From assembly GCA_024222455.1 (NCBI GenBank), contig JAAEPD010000318.1, forward strand, positions 1 to 64,000: DNA of 64,000 nt, in the 5' to 3' direction. The notes under the pieces are model-generated. The model had not been told where the DNA came from. It made no database searches and saw only the letters and a list, made by a program, of their open reading frames with translations. A program made the translations under genes and the position numbers. This DNA comes from Aureispira sp. Its GTDB lineage: Bacteria > Bacteroidota > Bacteroidia > Chitinophagales > Saprospiraceae. This document shows positions 44,052-53,183 of this stretch, in pieces; positions within the stretch are counted from its first letter, which is position 1; every line of letters starts with the position of its first letter.

Positions 44052-44082
44052 TGAATAAGAGTAAAAAATAGAGTGTAAACTC

Positions 44083-44131
44083 AATGTAATCAATCTTTGT
44101 CAACAATCTAATTTTTTGATATATAATGCCA
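44083..44131 (+). repeat. Duplicated leader, copy 2
   Basis: Near-identical to 43621-43670; it overlaps the start codon of the intact S41 peptidase gene. Confidence 0.85.
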
Positions 44132-45826
44132 AGCTATAATAACCCTAAAAATAATAATGGTAATCCATTATCCTCCAGAGAAAAACTTAATATCTTTTTA
44201 CCCCTATTGTTAGCACTAACATTAGCAGGAGGTACTTGGATTGGGTATCAGATTAGCTCTCAAATGAATGGCTCTTATGTGTTGGTATCAAACAATAATT
44301 CCCAACTTTCGCCTAGAGCAGGAAAAGTAGATGAAATTCTTCGATTTATTGATGCTAGATATCTCGAAGGCATTGAAATGGAAAAATTGGAAGATGCAGC
44401 CATAGAAGGAATGCTAAAAAACTTGGATCCTCATTCTAGTTATATTGCAGCAGCAAACTTACAAGGGGTTAACGAGTCTTTGGCCGGAGGGTTTGAAGGT
44501 ATCGGTGTTGAGTTTTTTGTACTAGAAGATACTGTATATATTGTTGGGGTTATTCCTGATGGCCCTTCTGATAAAGCAGGTATGGAAGTAGGCGATAAGA
44601 TTATTATGATTGGAGATAGTATTATTGCAGGAGTTGGTATTAAAAATAAAGGAGTTATTGATAAACTCAAAGGTGAATCTGGAAGTGGTGTTGATATAAA
44701 AGTGAAGAGAAGTGGTTTGGCAGAGTTGCAAGAAATATCGATCACTAGAGGCGAAATCCCTATGCGAAGTGTAGATGTTTCGTATATGTTAGATGCACAG
44801 ACTGGCTATATCAAAGTCAATAGATTTAGTGGGAAAACTTATGCTGAGTTTATGACTGCTTTGGAGGCTTTGATCGAGAAAGATATGAAAGACTTGGTTA
44901 TTGACCTAAGACAAAATCCTGGAGGCTATCTAAACGCAGCTACAGATATGCTTACTCAATTGTTTGCCAAGAAAAAACTATTGGTATACACAGAAGGGCG
45001 TAGCTACAAACGTAAAGAATATAATTCTAACGGACGTGTATTGTTTAAGGTAGGAAAGGTGGCTGTTTTGATTAATGAGGGCTCTGCTTCAGCGAGCGAG
45101 ATTATGGCAGGAGCTATTCAAGACAACGATAGAGGTATTGTTATTGGTCGTCGATCTTTCGGAAAAGGATTGGTACAAGAGCAATATGAGTTGAGTGATG
45201 GTTCTGCATTGCGTTTGACCGTAGCTCGATATTTTACACCTTCTGGACGCTTGATTCAAAAACCTTATGAGCAAGAAAGTGATGATTACTCTAATGATCT
45301 AAAGAAACGTTTTGAATCTGGTGAGTTGTATCATAAAGATAGTATCAAAATAAGCGATTCTACCAAATACTATACAACTGGAGGTCGTGTTGTTTATGGA
45401 GGTGGAGGTATTATACCAGACGTTTTTGTGCCTTTGGATAGCATGGATCATAATCCTTATTTTGTAAGAACAAGCAATTATATTCCACAGTTTGTTTACC
45501 ACTATATGGATAATAACCGTCAGCGACTCAAGCAAATTGGAGATTTAGAGGCATTTATCTCAGAATACCAAGTTTCTGATGAGGTATTAGAAGATTTTGT
45601 ACAATTCTCTGAGGAGAAAGGTATAACTCGAAAAGAAGAAGACTTAGGAATGATTAAGTCAAGACTTAAACTAAACATAAAGGCATATGTAGCACAGCAG
45701 TTGTTTAGAGAGTTGGGCTTCTATAAGGTGTTGCAGACTAAAGATCCTACTATACAAAAAGCTATAGAAGAACTACACAGAGGTGGCGAATCTACACCTT
45801 CAGCTATGAACGAATCAACGATTTAA
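44126..45826 (+). CDS. S41 C-terminal processing peptidase
   Basis: Membrane-anchored serine protease of the CtpA/Prc type that trims C-termini of periplasmic proteins. An N-terminal helix (LNIFLPLLLALTLAGGTWIG) anchors it. A PDZ domain follows (FEGIGVEFFVLEDTVYIVGV; GPSDKAGMEVGDKI), then the catalytic core. GSASASEIMAGA contains the serine (Ser322, by the 25-residue spacing to Lys347 in SFGKGLVQ, as in E. coli Prc). A C-terminal helical extension is typical of Bacteroidota. At 566 residues it matches the family. The gene follows its truncated copy by 74 bases. Confidence 0.95.
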   Translation: MPSYNNPKNNNGNPLSSREKLNIFLPLLLALTLAGGTWIGYQISSQMNGSYVLVSNNNSQLSPRAGKVDEILRFIDARYLEGIEMEKLEDAAIEGMLKNLDPHSSYIAAANLQGVNESLAGGFEGIGVEFFVLEDTVYIVGVIPDGPSDKAGMEVGDKIIMIGDSIIAGVGIKNKGVIDKLKGESGSGVDIKVKRSGLAELQEISITRGEIPMRSVDVSYMLDAQTGYIKVNRFSGKTYAEFMTALEALIEKDMKDLVIDLRQNPGGYLNAATDMLTQLFAKKKLLVYTEGRSYKRKEYNSNGRVLFKVGKVAVLINEGSASASEIMAGAIQDNDRGIVIGRRSFGKGLVQEQYELSDGSALRLTVARYFTPSGRLIQKPYEQESDDYSNDLKKRFESGELYHKDSIKISDSTKYYTTGGRVVYGGGGIIPDVFVPLDSMDHNPYFVRTSNYIPQFVYHYMDNNRQRLKQIGDLEAFISEYQVSDEVLEDFVQFSEEKGITRKEEDLGMIKSRLKLNIKAYVAQQLFRELGFYKVLQTKDPTIQKAIEELHRGGESTPSAMNESTI

Positions 45827-45946
45827 TCTATAGATAAACATATCTTCTCTTTGAGATTAATTCGTGGCCTTTTATTTTCAAGAACTAAGAAAATGAAGTT
45901 TAGCATAAAAATCTAAAAACCACGAGCTATTAGACTAATAAATTAT

Positions 45947-46429
45947 ATAAAATTTTGCTTAATTAGTGTTGTATTGCTATGTACTTATACAGCCTGTCAA
46001 GATCCTTGCAAAAATAATTTGTGTGGGGGGAATGGTACTTGCCAGGAGGAGATTTGTATTTGCAACAGTGGTTATGAGTTAGATGAGGAAGGTGCTTGTA
46101 CTATAGTATCTAGAACTCAATTTTTAGGAGTGTATGATGCTCTTGAAACTTGCTCTCAAACAACCGAAAACCATTATATTGATATTATAGAACATAGCAG
46201 TGTAGATAAGATTATTATCAAGAATCTATACAATCATCCCAATAACGAAATTATTGCACAAGTAGAAGAAGATACCTTCTCCTTTTCGGAGCAAATTACA
46301 GCTGATAATTTTGTAGTGACTGGCAGAGGTTGGATAGCAGACACAGATAGTTTAGTATATATCCAATATAAATTATCTAACTTTCAGAGTTTGAAGGATA
46401 GTTGTATGGTTAGCTTATCTCCAAAGTAA
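45947..46429 (+). CDS. EGF-like lipoprotein with non-canonical or mutated start codon
   Basis: The frame reads from ATA 45947 as (M)KFCLISVVLLCTYTAC then QD, a lipoprotein signal with lipobox cysteine. No ATG, GTG or TTG precedes it before an in-frame stop, apart from TTG 45974, which would leave only eight residues before the Cys. The mature part opens with an EGF-like module (six Cys: CKNNLCGGNGTCQEEICICN) and a ~100-residue beta-rich domain. Either a rare ATA start is used or an ATG was lost by one substitution. Function unknown. Confidence 0.6.
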   Translation: MKFCLISVVLLCTYTACQDPCKNNLCGGNGTCQEEICICNSGYELDEEGACTIVSRTQFLGVYDALETCSQTTENHYIDIIEHSSVDKIIIKNLYNHPNNEIIAQVEEDTFSFSEQITADNFVVTGRGWIADTDSLVYIQYKLSNFQSLKDSCMVSLSPK

Positions 46430-46435
46430 TTATAT

Positions 46436-46870
46436 ATGAAAAACTTCAATTTTTGGGTCAGTTACCTAAAAATAGTCAGCCTTATTTTTATCGCAATGGG
46501 CATGATGTGGGCTTTTGTAGGCAGTTTTGATCCCTTTGGTATCTACGATACACAGATGGCAAGAGCTTTTTTTGGACAAGACGAACTTCCCGCAGATGTA
46601 GCGCAAGCTACACAGTTTTTATTAGGTCCTTTCGGAATGACTTCAGCAGGCTATTTCATACTACAATACTTTATAGTCACTAATGCCTTTGCAAAAAAAG
46701 AGAAGTGGGCTTATAAAGCCATTGTTGTTGCTTTTTTTGTATGGTTTGGTTTCGATACTGCAATCAGTTGGTCACATGGAGCTTATTTTAATATTCTGAT
46801 GGCTAATATATCTTCTTTGGTTGCCATGTTACCTCCTATTATAGCTACAAAAAAAGTCTTCTATCCATAG
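46436..46870 (+). CDS. Four-helix membrane protein, 144 aa
   Basis: Four membrane segments (YLKIVSLIFIAMGMMWAFV; LGPFGMTSAGYFILQYFIV; AIVVAFFVWFGFDTAIS; ISSLVAMLPPIIA). It is 6 bases after the EGF-like lipoprotein gene, so they are probably co-transcribed. It has no known motif. The end of the gene overlaps a hairpin that terminates the convergent DPP IV gene (46854-46884). Confidence 0.78.
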   Translation: MKNFNFWVSYLKIVSLIFIAMGMMWAFVGSFDPFGIYDTQMARAFFGQDELPADVAQATQFLLGPFGMTSAGYFILQYFIVTNAFAKKEKWAYKAIVVAFFVWFGFDTAISWSHGAYFNILMANISSLVAMLPPIIATKKVFYP

Positions 46871-46884
46871 TGAATAGAAGACTT
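46854..46884 (-). terminator. Terminator for the DPP IV gene, inside the 3' end of its neighbour
   Basis: An 11-bp stem (AAGTCTTCTAT paired with ATAGAAGACTT) plus a CA/TG pair; on the minus strand it is followed by a run of seven T. It lies 27 bases past the DPP IV stop and within the last codons of the convergent + gene. Confidence 0.8.
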
Positions 46885-46910
46885 CCTAAGAAAAAATATA
46901 GACTTAAGTC

Positions 46911-49055
46911 TTATTTTTTCAATTTGTCATCAATATACGTCAAGACCTTTTTCATAAGGTGGACACGATCTTTTCCACGAACATTGTGAGGGTGCATAGG
47001 ATAAGGGAAAAAGTCAGCTATAATACCTGCTTGTACAAATTTCTGAACAAGAGATAAATTATGTTGCATAACCACTACATCATCTATCGTCCCATGTATT
47101 AGGAGTAAATCACCTTCTAGTTTATCAGCATAATTGAGCAAACTAGATTTTTTGTAACCTTCAGGATTTTCCTCGGGAGTATCCATATAACGTTCTCCAT
47201 ACATGATTTCGTAGAATTTCCAATCAGTAACTGGGCCACCAGCAACACCAACTTGGAAGGTGCCTGGTTGACGCAACATCATAGAAGTAGTCATGAAACC
47301 ACCAAAACTCCAACCATGTACAGCCATACGTTTAGCATCTACATAAGGTTGTTCCTTTAGGTAGTTTACACCCACTAATTGATCCTCCATTTCCACATCA
47401 CCCAAGCGACGGTGAATCGTATTTTCGAAGTTTAAACCTCTATTGGAAGAACCTCTATTGTCTAGCGTAAATACAATATAACCCTGCTCTGCAGCATAGT
47501 ACATCCAAAGGCGTGTGCTTGCCAACCAACTATTGTTGATCATCTGTGCATGTGGACCACCATATACATAAACAATAACAGGGTATTTTTTAGACTTATC
47601 AAAATTGCTTGGTTTAATAACTCTGCCATGCAATGGAGTTCCATCAGAAGCTTTGAGTGTAATCAACTCTGTAGTTCCAATAGTGTGGTCTTTTAGAGGA
47701 TTTTCAGCTTTTAGTAATTCTTTGACAACCTTACCTTTTTTTGTATCTACAATCTGTGTAACAGAAGGAGTAGTAAGATTAGAATAAGTATCTATAAAAT
47801 AGCTTCCATCCTTGCTCAAAGATGCATGATGCACTCCTTTCTCCTTAGTAAGTTGTTTTACCTTTCCATTGCTCAGTCCCGCAGAATATACATAGATATT
47901 AAGACCTGTTTCATCAGTCCCTTCTACTAGGATGTTTTTGCCACTAGCATCTAGACCCAATATGCGTTTTACCACCCATTCGCCTTTAGTGACTTGGTTT
48001 AGTAGCTTACCCTCTGTATTATAACGGTATAAGTGCATGAACCCATCTCTTTCGCTCATCCACAAAAACTCATTTTTAGCATTAGGGATAAACCAAACTG
48101 GATTCTCTGGTTCTACATATTTTTCGTGTTTTTCTTCAAACAAGGTTTTTTCTAACTTACCTGTGCGAGCGTCATACTTATTGAGTTGCATATGATTTTG
48201 ACCTCTGTTCACAATCGCAACATATACATATTCTTCTGTCGCATCCCACCCCACATTGGTTAGATATTGATCTTCAGGACCTTCTACTTGCAAGTAAATT
48301 GTTTTTTTAGACTTACTGTCAAAAATACCTACTTTAGCAGTTTCGCTGCTTTGGCCAGCCATTGGGTATTTTATGGTTTTTAATTTAGCAGGTGTTGTAG
48401 AAATATCCAATAAAGGATAATCACTTACAGCCGTTTCATCTTTTTGGTAGAAGGCTAAATAGCGACCATTAGGAGACCAAAAAGTACCTTTGCCAATACC
48501 AAACTCATAGCGAGCAATAGCTTGTCCCGAAACAATGTTTTTATCTTCAAATGTTGTGACAGCTATTTTAGCTTCATCCATATTGGCAACATATAAGTTG
48601 TTGTCTATAGTGAAAGCTGCTTGACGGCTTTTTGCGTGCAAATCTAGATTTGCAGTACCCCCAATCAAAAACTGATCAGTAATCTTGCCTTCTTTTCGGC
48701 TCATAAACATAAAGCCCTGTTTGTCTCCTTCTCCTTTTTTGAAGGCATAAAACTCTTGTTCATCAATCCAACGAGTTTTCCCCAAGCTTTTAAGTTCTTG
48801 TTTGGTCATTTCGGTCAAATATTCTTGAGTTAAGAATACTTCCTCCGTTTTTTTGCCCAAAGGAATGCCTTCTAATGTAGTTCTATCATCATTATACTTG
48901 ACCAAAGTGTTGCCAATCCATTTTAGGCCACTTACACGCTCAGGATAAAAATCTCTCCATTGTTTGAGCACAGCATCTTCTAAGGTCAGTTCTTTTTGAG
49001 CAAAACTAGTTGCTGCTAAACAACCTAGTATTGCTATTAAAATATACTTTATCAT
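46911..49055 (-). CDS. Dipeptidyl-peptidase IV, S9 family
   Basis: Exported serine exopeptidase that releases Xaa-Pro dipeptides. I start at ATG 49055, giving the signal MIKYILIAILGCLAATSFA-Q; ATG 49064 would add MIT. The N-terminal DPP IV beta-propeller domain (YEFGIGKGTFWSPNGRYLAF; VAIVNRGQNHMQLNKYDART) precedes the catalytic alpha/beta domain: VYVYGGPHAQMINNSW, nucleophile HGWSFGG (Ser about 583), acid in IHGTIDD and histidine in YPMHPHN. About 714 residues is the usual length. It has its own terminator. Confidence 0.95.
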   Translation of the reverse strand: MIKYILIAILGCLAATSFAQKELTLEDAVLKQWRDFYPERVSGLKWIGNTLVKYNDDRTTLEGIPLGKKTEEVFLTQEYLTEMTKQELKSLGKTRWIDEQEFYAFKKGEGDKQGFMFMSRKEGKITDQFLIGGTANLDLHAKSRQAAFTIDNNLYVANMDEAKIAVTTFEDKNIVSGQAIARYEFGIGKGTFWSPNGRYLAFYQKDETAVSDYPLLDISTTPAKLKTIKYPMAGQSSETAKVGIFDSKSKKTIYLQVEGPEDQYLTNVGWDATEEYVYVAIVNRGQNHMQLNKYDARTGKLEKTLFEEKHEKYVEPENPVWFIPNAKNEFLWMSERDGFMHLYRYNTEGKLLNQVTKGEWVVKRILGLDASGKNILVEGTDETGLNIYVYSAGLSNGKVKQLTKEKGVHHASLSKDGSYFIDTYSNLTTPSVTQIVDTKKGKVVKELLKAENPLKDHTIGTTELITLKASDGTPLHGRVIKPSNFDKSKKYPVIVYVYGGPHAQMINNSWLASTRLWMYYAAEQGYIVFTLDNRGSSNRGLNFENTIHRRLGDVEMEDQLVGVNYLKEQPYVDAKRMAVHGWSFGGFMTTSMMLRQPGTFQVGVAGGPVTDWKFYEIMYGERYMDTPEENPEGYKKSSLLNYADKLEGDLLLIHGTIDDVVVMQHNLSLVQKFVQAGIIADFFPYPMHPHNVRGKDRVHLMKKVLTYIDDKLKK

Positions 49056-49173
49056 GGTTATCATTTTTATAAAAAAATCAATTAGTATTTTAAGAGCTTT
49101 GACATCATCAAATAGAGAAAAGCAAAGTCATTTATCTATTACCTATTATCTGAAAAGCTATTACCTAAAAAAC

Positions 49174-50040
49174 TTATTTGCCTCGCATACTTGCAAACAT
49201 ATCCCACATCTCATCAGTTACTACACTGAAATCATTGAACTCGCCAGCTCCTTGTAGCCATTCACCTCCATCTATCGTAATCACTTCACCATTGACATAA
49301 GCAGCAAAATCTGAAACTAGGTAAGCAGCTAAGTTGGCTAATTCTTGATGATCACCATAACGTCCAACTGGAATTTTGTTTTCTGGACTAAACTTCTTCT
49401 CTAAGTCACCAGGTAGGAGGTTAGACCAAGCACCTTCTGTAGGGAAAGGTCCTGGAGCAATTGCATTACAACGGATGCCATATTTTTTGCCCCATTCTAC
49501 CGCCAATGAGCGAGTCATGGCCAATACACCAGCTTTGGCACAAGCCGAAGGAACTACATAACCAGAACCTGTCCAAGCATAAGTAGTGGTGATACTAAGT
49601 ACATTTCCTTTTATCTTGTTTTTAATCCAATATTTGCCTAATGCTAAAGTACAATTGGTTGTCCCTTGTAATACAATTCCTATTACAGATTCAAATGCTC
49701 TGTGCGATAAGCGTTCTGTAGGACTTACAAAGTTTCCAGCAGCATTATTAACCAATACATCTACCTGTCCATATTTAGCTACAACGGTTTCTAAAAGGCG
49801 CTCAATAGATTCATAATCTCTTACATCACCTGTGACAGGAAGTACAGAACCTCCAGTTTTTTCTTCAATTTCTTTAGCTGCAGCCTCCAATACAGGCATT
49901 TTTCTACTAAAAATAGCCACATTGGCTCCCAAAGAAGAAAAATAAGTAGCCATAGATTTTCCTAAACCTGTTCCTCCACCTGTTACTAAGATAGTTTTAC
50001 CTTTCAGTGCATTATCTCTGAGCATTGGTTCTTTATACAT
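49174..50040 (-). CDS. SDR oxidoreductase, 2,4-dienoyl-CoA reductase-like
   Basis: NADPH-binding short-chain reductase. TGGGTGLGKSMA is the cofactor motif. NNAAGNFVSPTERLS and TTYAWTGSGYVVPSACAKAG closely follow the mitochondrial 2,4-dienoyl-CoA reductase (DECR) pattern, in which the catalytic Tyr and Lys are 15 apart rather than in YxxxK: here Tyr154 and Lys169. QPGP is APGPFPTEG here. It would reduce double bonds in unsaturated fatty acyl-CoA. 288 residues is typical. Other beta-oxidation genes are not adjacent. Confidence 0.9.
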   Translation of the reverse strand: MYKEPMLRDNALKGKTILVTGGGTGLGKSMATYFSSLGANVAIFSRKMPVLEAAAKEIEEKTGGSVLPVTGDVRDYESIERLLETVVAKYGQVDVLVNNAAGNFVSPTERLSHRAFESVIGIVLQGTTNCTLALGKYWIKNKIKGNVLSITTTYAWTGSGYVVPSACAKAGVLAMTRSLAVEWGKKYGIRCNAIAPGPFPTEGAWSNLLPGDLEKKFSPENKIPVGRYGDHQELANLAAYLVSDFAAYVNGEVITIDGGEWLQGAGEFNDFSVVTDEMWDMFASMRGK

Positions 50041-50105
50041 GTTATTTTTGTGGTTTTTGATGATATAAAATATGTTATTATATGAATTATAATTGATATG
50101 CTGAG

Positions 50106-51161
50106 TTAACCATATATTGTAGTATGAGGCATCTGACTCCTAATGTAATTTAAGCGTTCTTTAGGAACCCTACTTCCTAGCATGCGGAGCAATTCTAATT
50201 TTTTAAGTTGTATGATACTGTCAGGCAAATCGATAAATCTGTTTTGATGTGTACGCATTTCTTTCAGTGCCTGCAAGTTACCAATACTTTCAGGAAGTTG
50301 AATCAATTTATTATACCTTAAATTTAAAGTTTCTAGTTTAGTTAGGTTTCCAATCGATTCAGGTAGGTTATATACGCTGCAGTTTTCTAAACTTAGGGTT
50401 CGAAGCTCTGTCCAGTTCCCTATGCCTTCCTCCATATTTTTTAATGGATTATCACGTAAGTTTAAATGTTCTAATCGAGTAAGCTTAGTTAGCGGCTCAG
50501 GGAATAACTCAAAATTACCTTCTGCTAAATTTAAATCAGTAATATTGGTTAGTTTCCCAAAATCATTAGGAAGATCTGTTAACTGATGGGTTATTAGTGT
50601 TATTTTTTTTGGATTTATTAAAACAAGGACAGGCATAACTTCCTCTAATTCTTCATCTGTTAGTTTTAAACTATTAAAATTTACTTCATAATAATTTGTT
50701 TCTCCATAATCCCAAATAGAATATGGCTGGAAGAATGGCAAGCAAAATTGTTTAAAATAGGGTATAGCCAATAGATCAAATTTCAAGACTTTAGCTAAAA
50801 CTTTTAGGAAAAGTCTAGTATAGTTGTGGACTCCATCCAACTCAAATCTAATAAAAGGACGACCAGTTAAATGCAAAAAACTAGAAAACCAAGACAAAAC
50901 CTCTTTTGTGAAAATTTTTGTGCAAAGATCTCTTTCTCTGTCTGTACAGATTTTTTTATATAAATTTTGAGCTTTTTGGTGGAAGCCTTCTTGGTTTCCT
51001 AGAGGAGCATAGGCAAACCAAGCATTCGCAAAAATAAGATCTTTCATTTCGCTAGAAAAACCTCTCAATTGACAAGCCTCCTTGAGACCCTCTAATCTAT
51101 TATCGTAAGAGTCTGATTTTAGTAAGTCAAGAATTTGATCGCCTGTTAGTCTAGGTTTCAT
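50106..51161 (-). CDS. Leucine-rich-repeat protein, 351 aa, last gene of membrane-protein operon
   Basis: No signal peptide. The N-terminal ~200 residues are helical with no LRR (MKPRLTGDQILDLLKSDSYD; LEGLKEACQLRGFSSEMKDL). Six or seven LRRs follow (LPNDFGKLTNITDLNLAEGN; LPESIGNLTKLETLNLRYNK). It ends in RSQMPHTTIYG, matching the C-cap pattern of the other LRR proteins. It is 35 bases downstream of the two paralogous membrane protein genes, on the same strand, so a joint function is likely. Compare the operon at 15-16.8 kb. Confidence 0.86.
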   Translation of the reverse strand: MKPRLTGDQILDLLKSDSYDNRLEGLKEACQLRGFSSEMKDLIFANAWFAYAPLGNQEGFHQKAQNLYKKICTDRERDLCTKIFTKEVLSWFSSFLHLTGRPFIRFELDGVHNYTRLFLKVLAKVLKFDLLAIPYFKQFCLPFFQPYSIWDYGETNYYEVNFNSLKLTDEELEEVMPVLVLINPKKITLITHQLTDLPNDFGKLTNITDLNLAEGNFELFPEPLTKLTRLEHLNLRDNPLKNMEEGIGNWTELRTLSLENCSVYNLPESIGNLTKLETLNLRYNKLIQLPESIGNLQALKEMRTHQNRFIDLPDSIIQLKKLELLRMLGSRVPKERLNYIRSQMPHTTIYG

Positions 51162-51196
51162 ATTAACTAATATATATTCATATTAATTGGTTAGAT

Positions 51197-51805
51197 CTAT
51201 TTAACTGCGTTTTGAAGATTTGCAATCTTAACCCCATAACGAGCATTATTGGCACTAGCTAAAAATGCAAGAGGAATAAAAATCCCAAAAATATTGAAGT
51301 TGTTTAATTGTGCCAAAATAGCTAAAATAGTTAGTCCCATAAAAATATAAAGAGCTACTAATGAGTACTTTTTTATGAAAAAGGCTAGTGCAAAACAGCA
51401 AAATCCTATCAAAAAAGGAGGAGCATAGATGGTCCCTGGTTTTGACCAATCAAGGGCACCTACCATCCATATAAAAATGCCAACTATTATGGAGATTACC
51501 CCAAAAAAGAAAACAATACCAGCAGCCTGTTTTACTGCATAATCTGTATTTGCCCCATTTTTAGTGCCGTACAAAGGAATACCTCCTTCTTCTAAGTGGG
51601 GGACAGTCATTCCCCATTGATTAGGACCAAAACCAACAGTTATTTTTGTGTCGTGAACCTCTATTTCTGGTCTAGTCTTAATCACTGCGGCAGAGGTGTA
51701 TTCTGCAATTTCTTTTTTCTTTACTTCTACTTTTAGCGACTGATTGGCTACATATTTTACAGTTATATTTTTACCAGCTAGAGTCTTGAAAATTAAATAT
51801 TTCAT
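51197..51805 (-). CDS. Membrane protein, tandem paralog A
   Basis: A 202-residue protein with a soluble N-terminal half (MKYLIFKTLAGKNITVKYVA; IKTRPEIEVHDTKITVGFGP) and four C-terminal membrane segments (AAGIVFFFGVISIIVGIFIW; FLIGFCCFALAFFI; LVALYIFMGLTILAIL; FGIFIPLAFLASA). By eye count, 96 of the first 104 residues equal the next upstream gene's product, but the membrane part is more diverged. The N-terminal domain is a small beta fold that resembles nothing I can name. Operon member with the LRR gene. Confidence 0.8.
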   Translation of the reverse strand: MKYLIFKTLAGKNITVKYVANQSLKVEVKKKEIAEYTSAAVIKTRPEIEVHDTKITVGFGPNQWGMTVPHLEEGGIPLYGTKNGANTDYAVKQAAGIVFFFGVISIIVGIFIWMVGALDWSKPGTIYAPPFLIGFCCFALAFFIKKYSLVALYIFMGLTILAILAQLNNFNIFGIFIPLAFLASANNARYGVKIANLQNAVK

Positions 51806-51832
51806 GTGGGTTTAATTTTACGAATTAACAGC

Positions 51833-52447
51833 TTAAGCTTGTTTAGCTCCATTTTGGAGATTTGCAATCTGTACTCCATACCGAGCATTATTAGCACTAA
51901 CTAAAAATCCTACAGATAGTATAATTGCGAGAAGGTCGGGGTTTGCTAATTGCCCTAAGATGGATAAAATAATCAGTCCCATAAAAATATATAGAGCGAT
52001 TAAGGAGTATTTTTTTATGAAAAAGGCTAGAAGAAAACAACAAAGTCCTATAATGACGGGAATTATAATAAATATATGAGGGATAGAACCGTCAACAGTA
52101 TCAGCCATAGCTGTCAATCCTGCAAAAATTAGTGTAATAACACCAAAAAAGAAAACAATACCAGCAGCTTGATTTACTGCATAATCTGTATTTGCGCCAT
52201 TTTTAGTACCATATAGTGGTACTCCTCCTTCTTCTAAGCGAGGTACGGTCATTCCCCATTGATTAGTGCCAAAACCAACAGTTACTTTTGTATCATGAAC
52301 CTCTACCTCTGGTCTAGTCTTAATAACCGCAGCAGAGGTGTATTCTGCAATCGTTTTTTTCTTTACCTCCATTTTTAGAGATTGATTGGCTACGTATTTT
52401 ACTGTTATATTTTTACCAGCTAGAGTTTTGAAAATTAAATATTTCAT
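51833..52447 (-). CDS. Membrane protein, tandem paralog B
   Basis: Same layout as paralog A: soluble first half (MKYLIFKTLAGKNITVKYVA; IKTRPEVEVHDTKVTVGFGT), then four membrane segments, the fourth ending SVGFLVSANNARYGVQI. Selection seems stronger on the soluble half. It is 27 bases upstream of paralog A and 36 downstream of the 52484 gene. Recent duplication is evident at DNA level too, including the start regions. Function unknown. Confidence 0.8.
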   Translation of the reverse strand: MKYLIFKTLAGKNITVKYVANQSLKMEVKKKTIAEYTSAAVIKTRPEVEVHDTKVTVGFGTNQWGMTVPRLEEGGVPLYGTKNGANTDYAVNQAAGIVFFFGVITLIFAGLTAMADTVDGSIPHIFIIIPVIIGLCCFLLAFFIKKYSLIALYIFMGLIILSILGQLANPDLLAIILSVGFLVSANNARYGVQIANLQNGAKQA

Positions 52448-52483
52448 GTGGATTTAGTTTTAAGTAGTGTGGGTGATAAATGT

Positions 52484-53023
52484 TTAACCTAAACCTATAA
52501 GATTTAAGCCTCCAATAATAAGTCCTGTGATTTTGCCTATCAGCATTACTATTCTATTGCCATAGAGCAATTGTTGCATTTGGGAGTTGAGTTCTCCTTT
52601 CATTTTTGGATTAAATCGCATACCATTACCTTCTGTTGGTAGGCTCTCGGGCATGTCAGGGATATCTTCTTGAATATTTGCTATGTCAGGTAAACGATCT
52701 TGCAAGGCTTTTCCTTGTCGGATACGGCCCAAATCCATCCAAAAGATATTTAGTGCTAAGAAAACAACTAAGAAAAAGTCTGGCTCTATCTCAAATGTCA
52801 CTAAAACAGAAACACTTATCAATACAGCTAGAAACCCGTGAAAGATACTTGTAATAAAATCAATAGGTTGAGATATTTTTAGGAAGGATTTCATCATCAT
52901 CTCACGCCCTAGTATGGTAGCTAAGAGCATAATGACCAAAATCTTAGTGATGATTGCAATAAAGCCACCAAGTATTAGGCCTAATATAAAAGCTAGAAGA
53001 TAGGCTAGAGCAGCTGTCAGCAT
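52484..53023 (-). CDS. Membrane protein, first gene of the LRR operon
   Basis: A 179-residue protein with three or four membrane segments near the N-terminus (MLTAALAYLLAFILGLILGG; IAIITKILVIMLLATILG; FLAVLISVSVLVTFEI; DFFLVVFLALNIFWMDLG), an acidic-Pro linker (DIANIQEDIPDMPESLPTE) and one last helix (MLIGKITGLIIGGLNLIGLG). No known family. It opens the four-gene operon that ends with the LRR protein. Confidence 0.75.
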   Translation of the reverse strand: MLTAALAYLLAFILGLILGGFIAIITKILVIMLLATILGREMMMKSFLKISQPIDFITSIFHGFLAVLISVSVLVTFEIEPDFFLVVFLALNIFWMDLGRIRQGKALQDRLPDIANIQEDIPDMPESLPTEGNGMRFNPKMKGELNSQMQQLLYGNRIVMLIGKITGLIIGGLNLIGLG

Positions 53024-53117
53024 AAATTGTAAATTTAGCTAGAACAATAGTAGTTCAATGCGTTTATATAAATAAGGATTGGTTTTCAATGCGGATTATC
53101 AATGGAGTGTACATTAT

Positions 53118-53163
53118 AAAAAAAAAACTAGTAGAACACTGATTCTTAAATGTCCTACTAGTT
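53118..53163 (-). terminator. Terminator after the 53184 gene
   Basis: On the minus strand, a 13-bp stem (AACTAGTAGGACA paired with TGTTCTACTAGTT, one mismatch) is followed by a run of nine or ten T. Confidence 0.85.
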
Positions 53164-53183
53164 GTATCGTTGCTTAAGTTATT

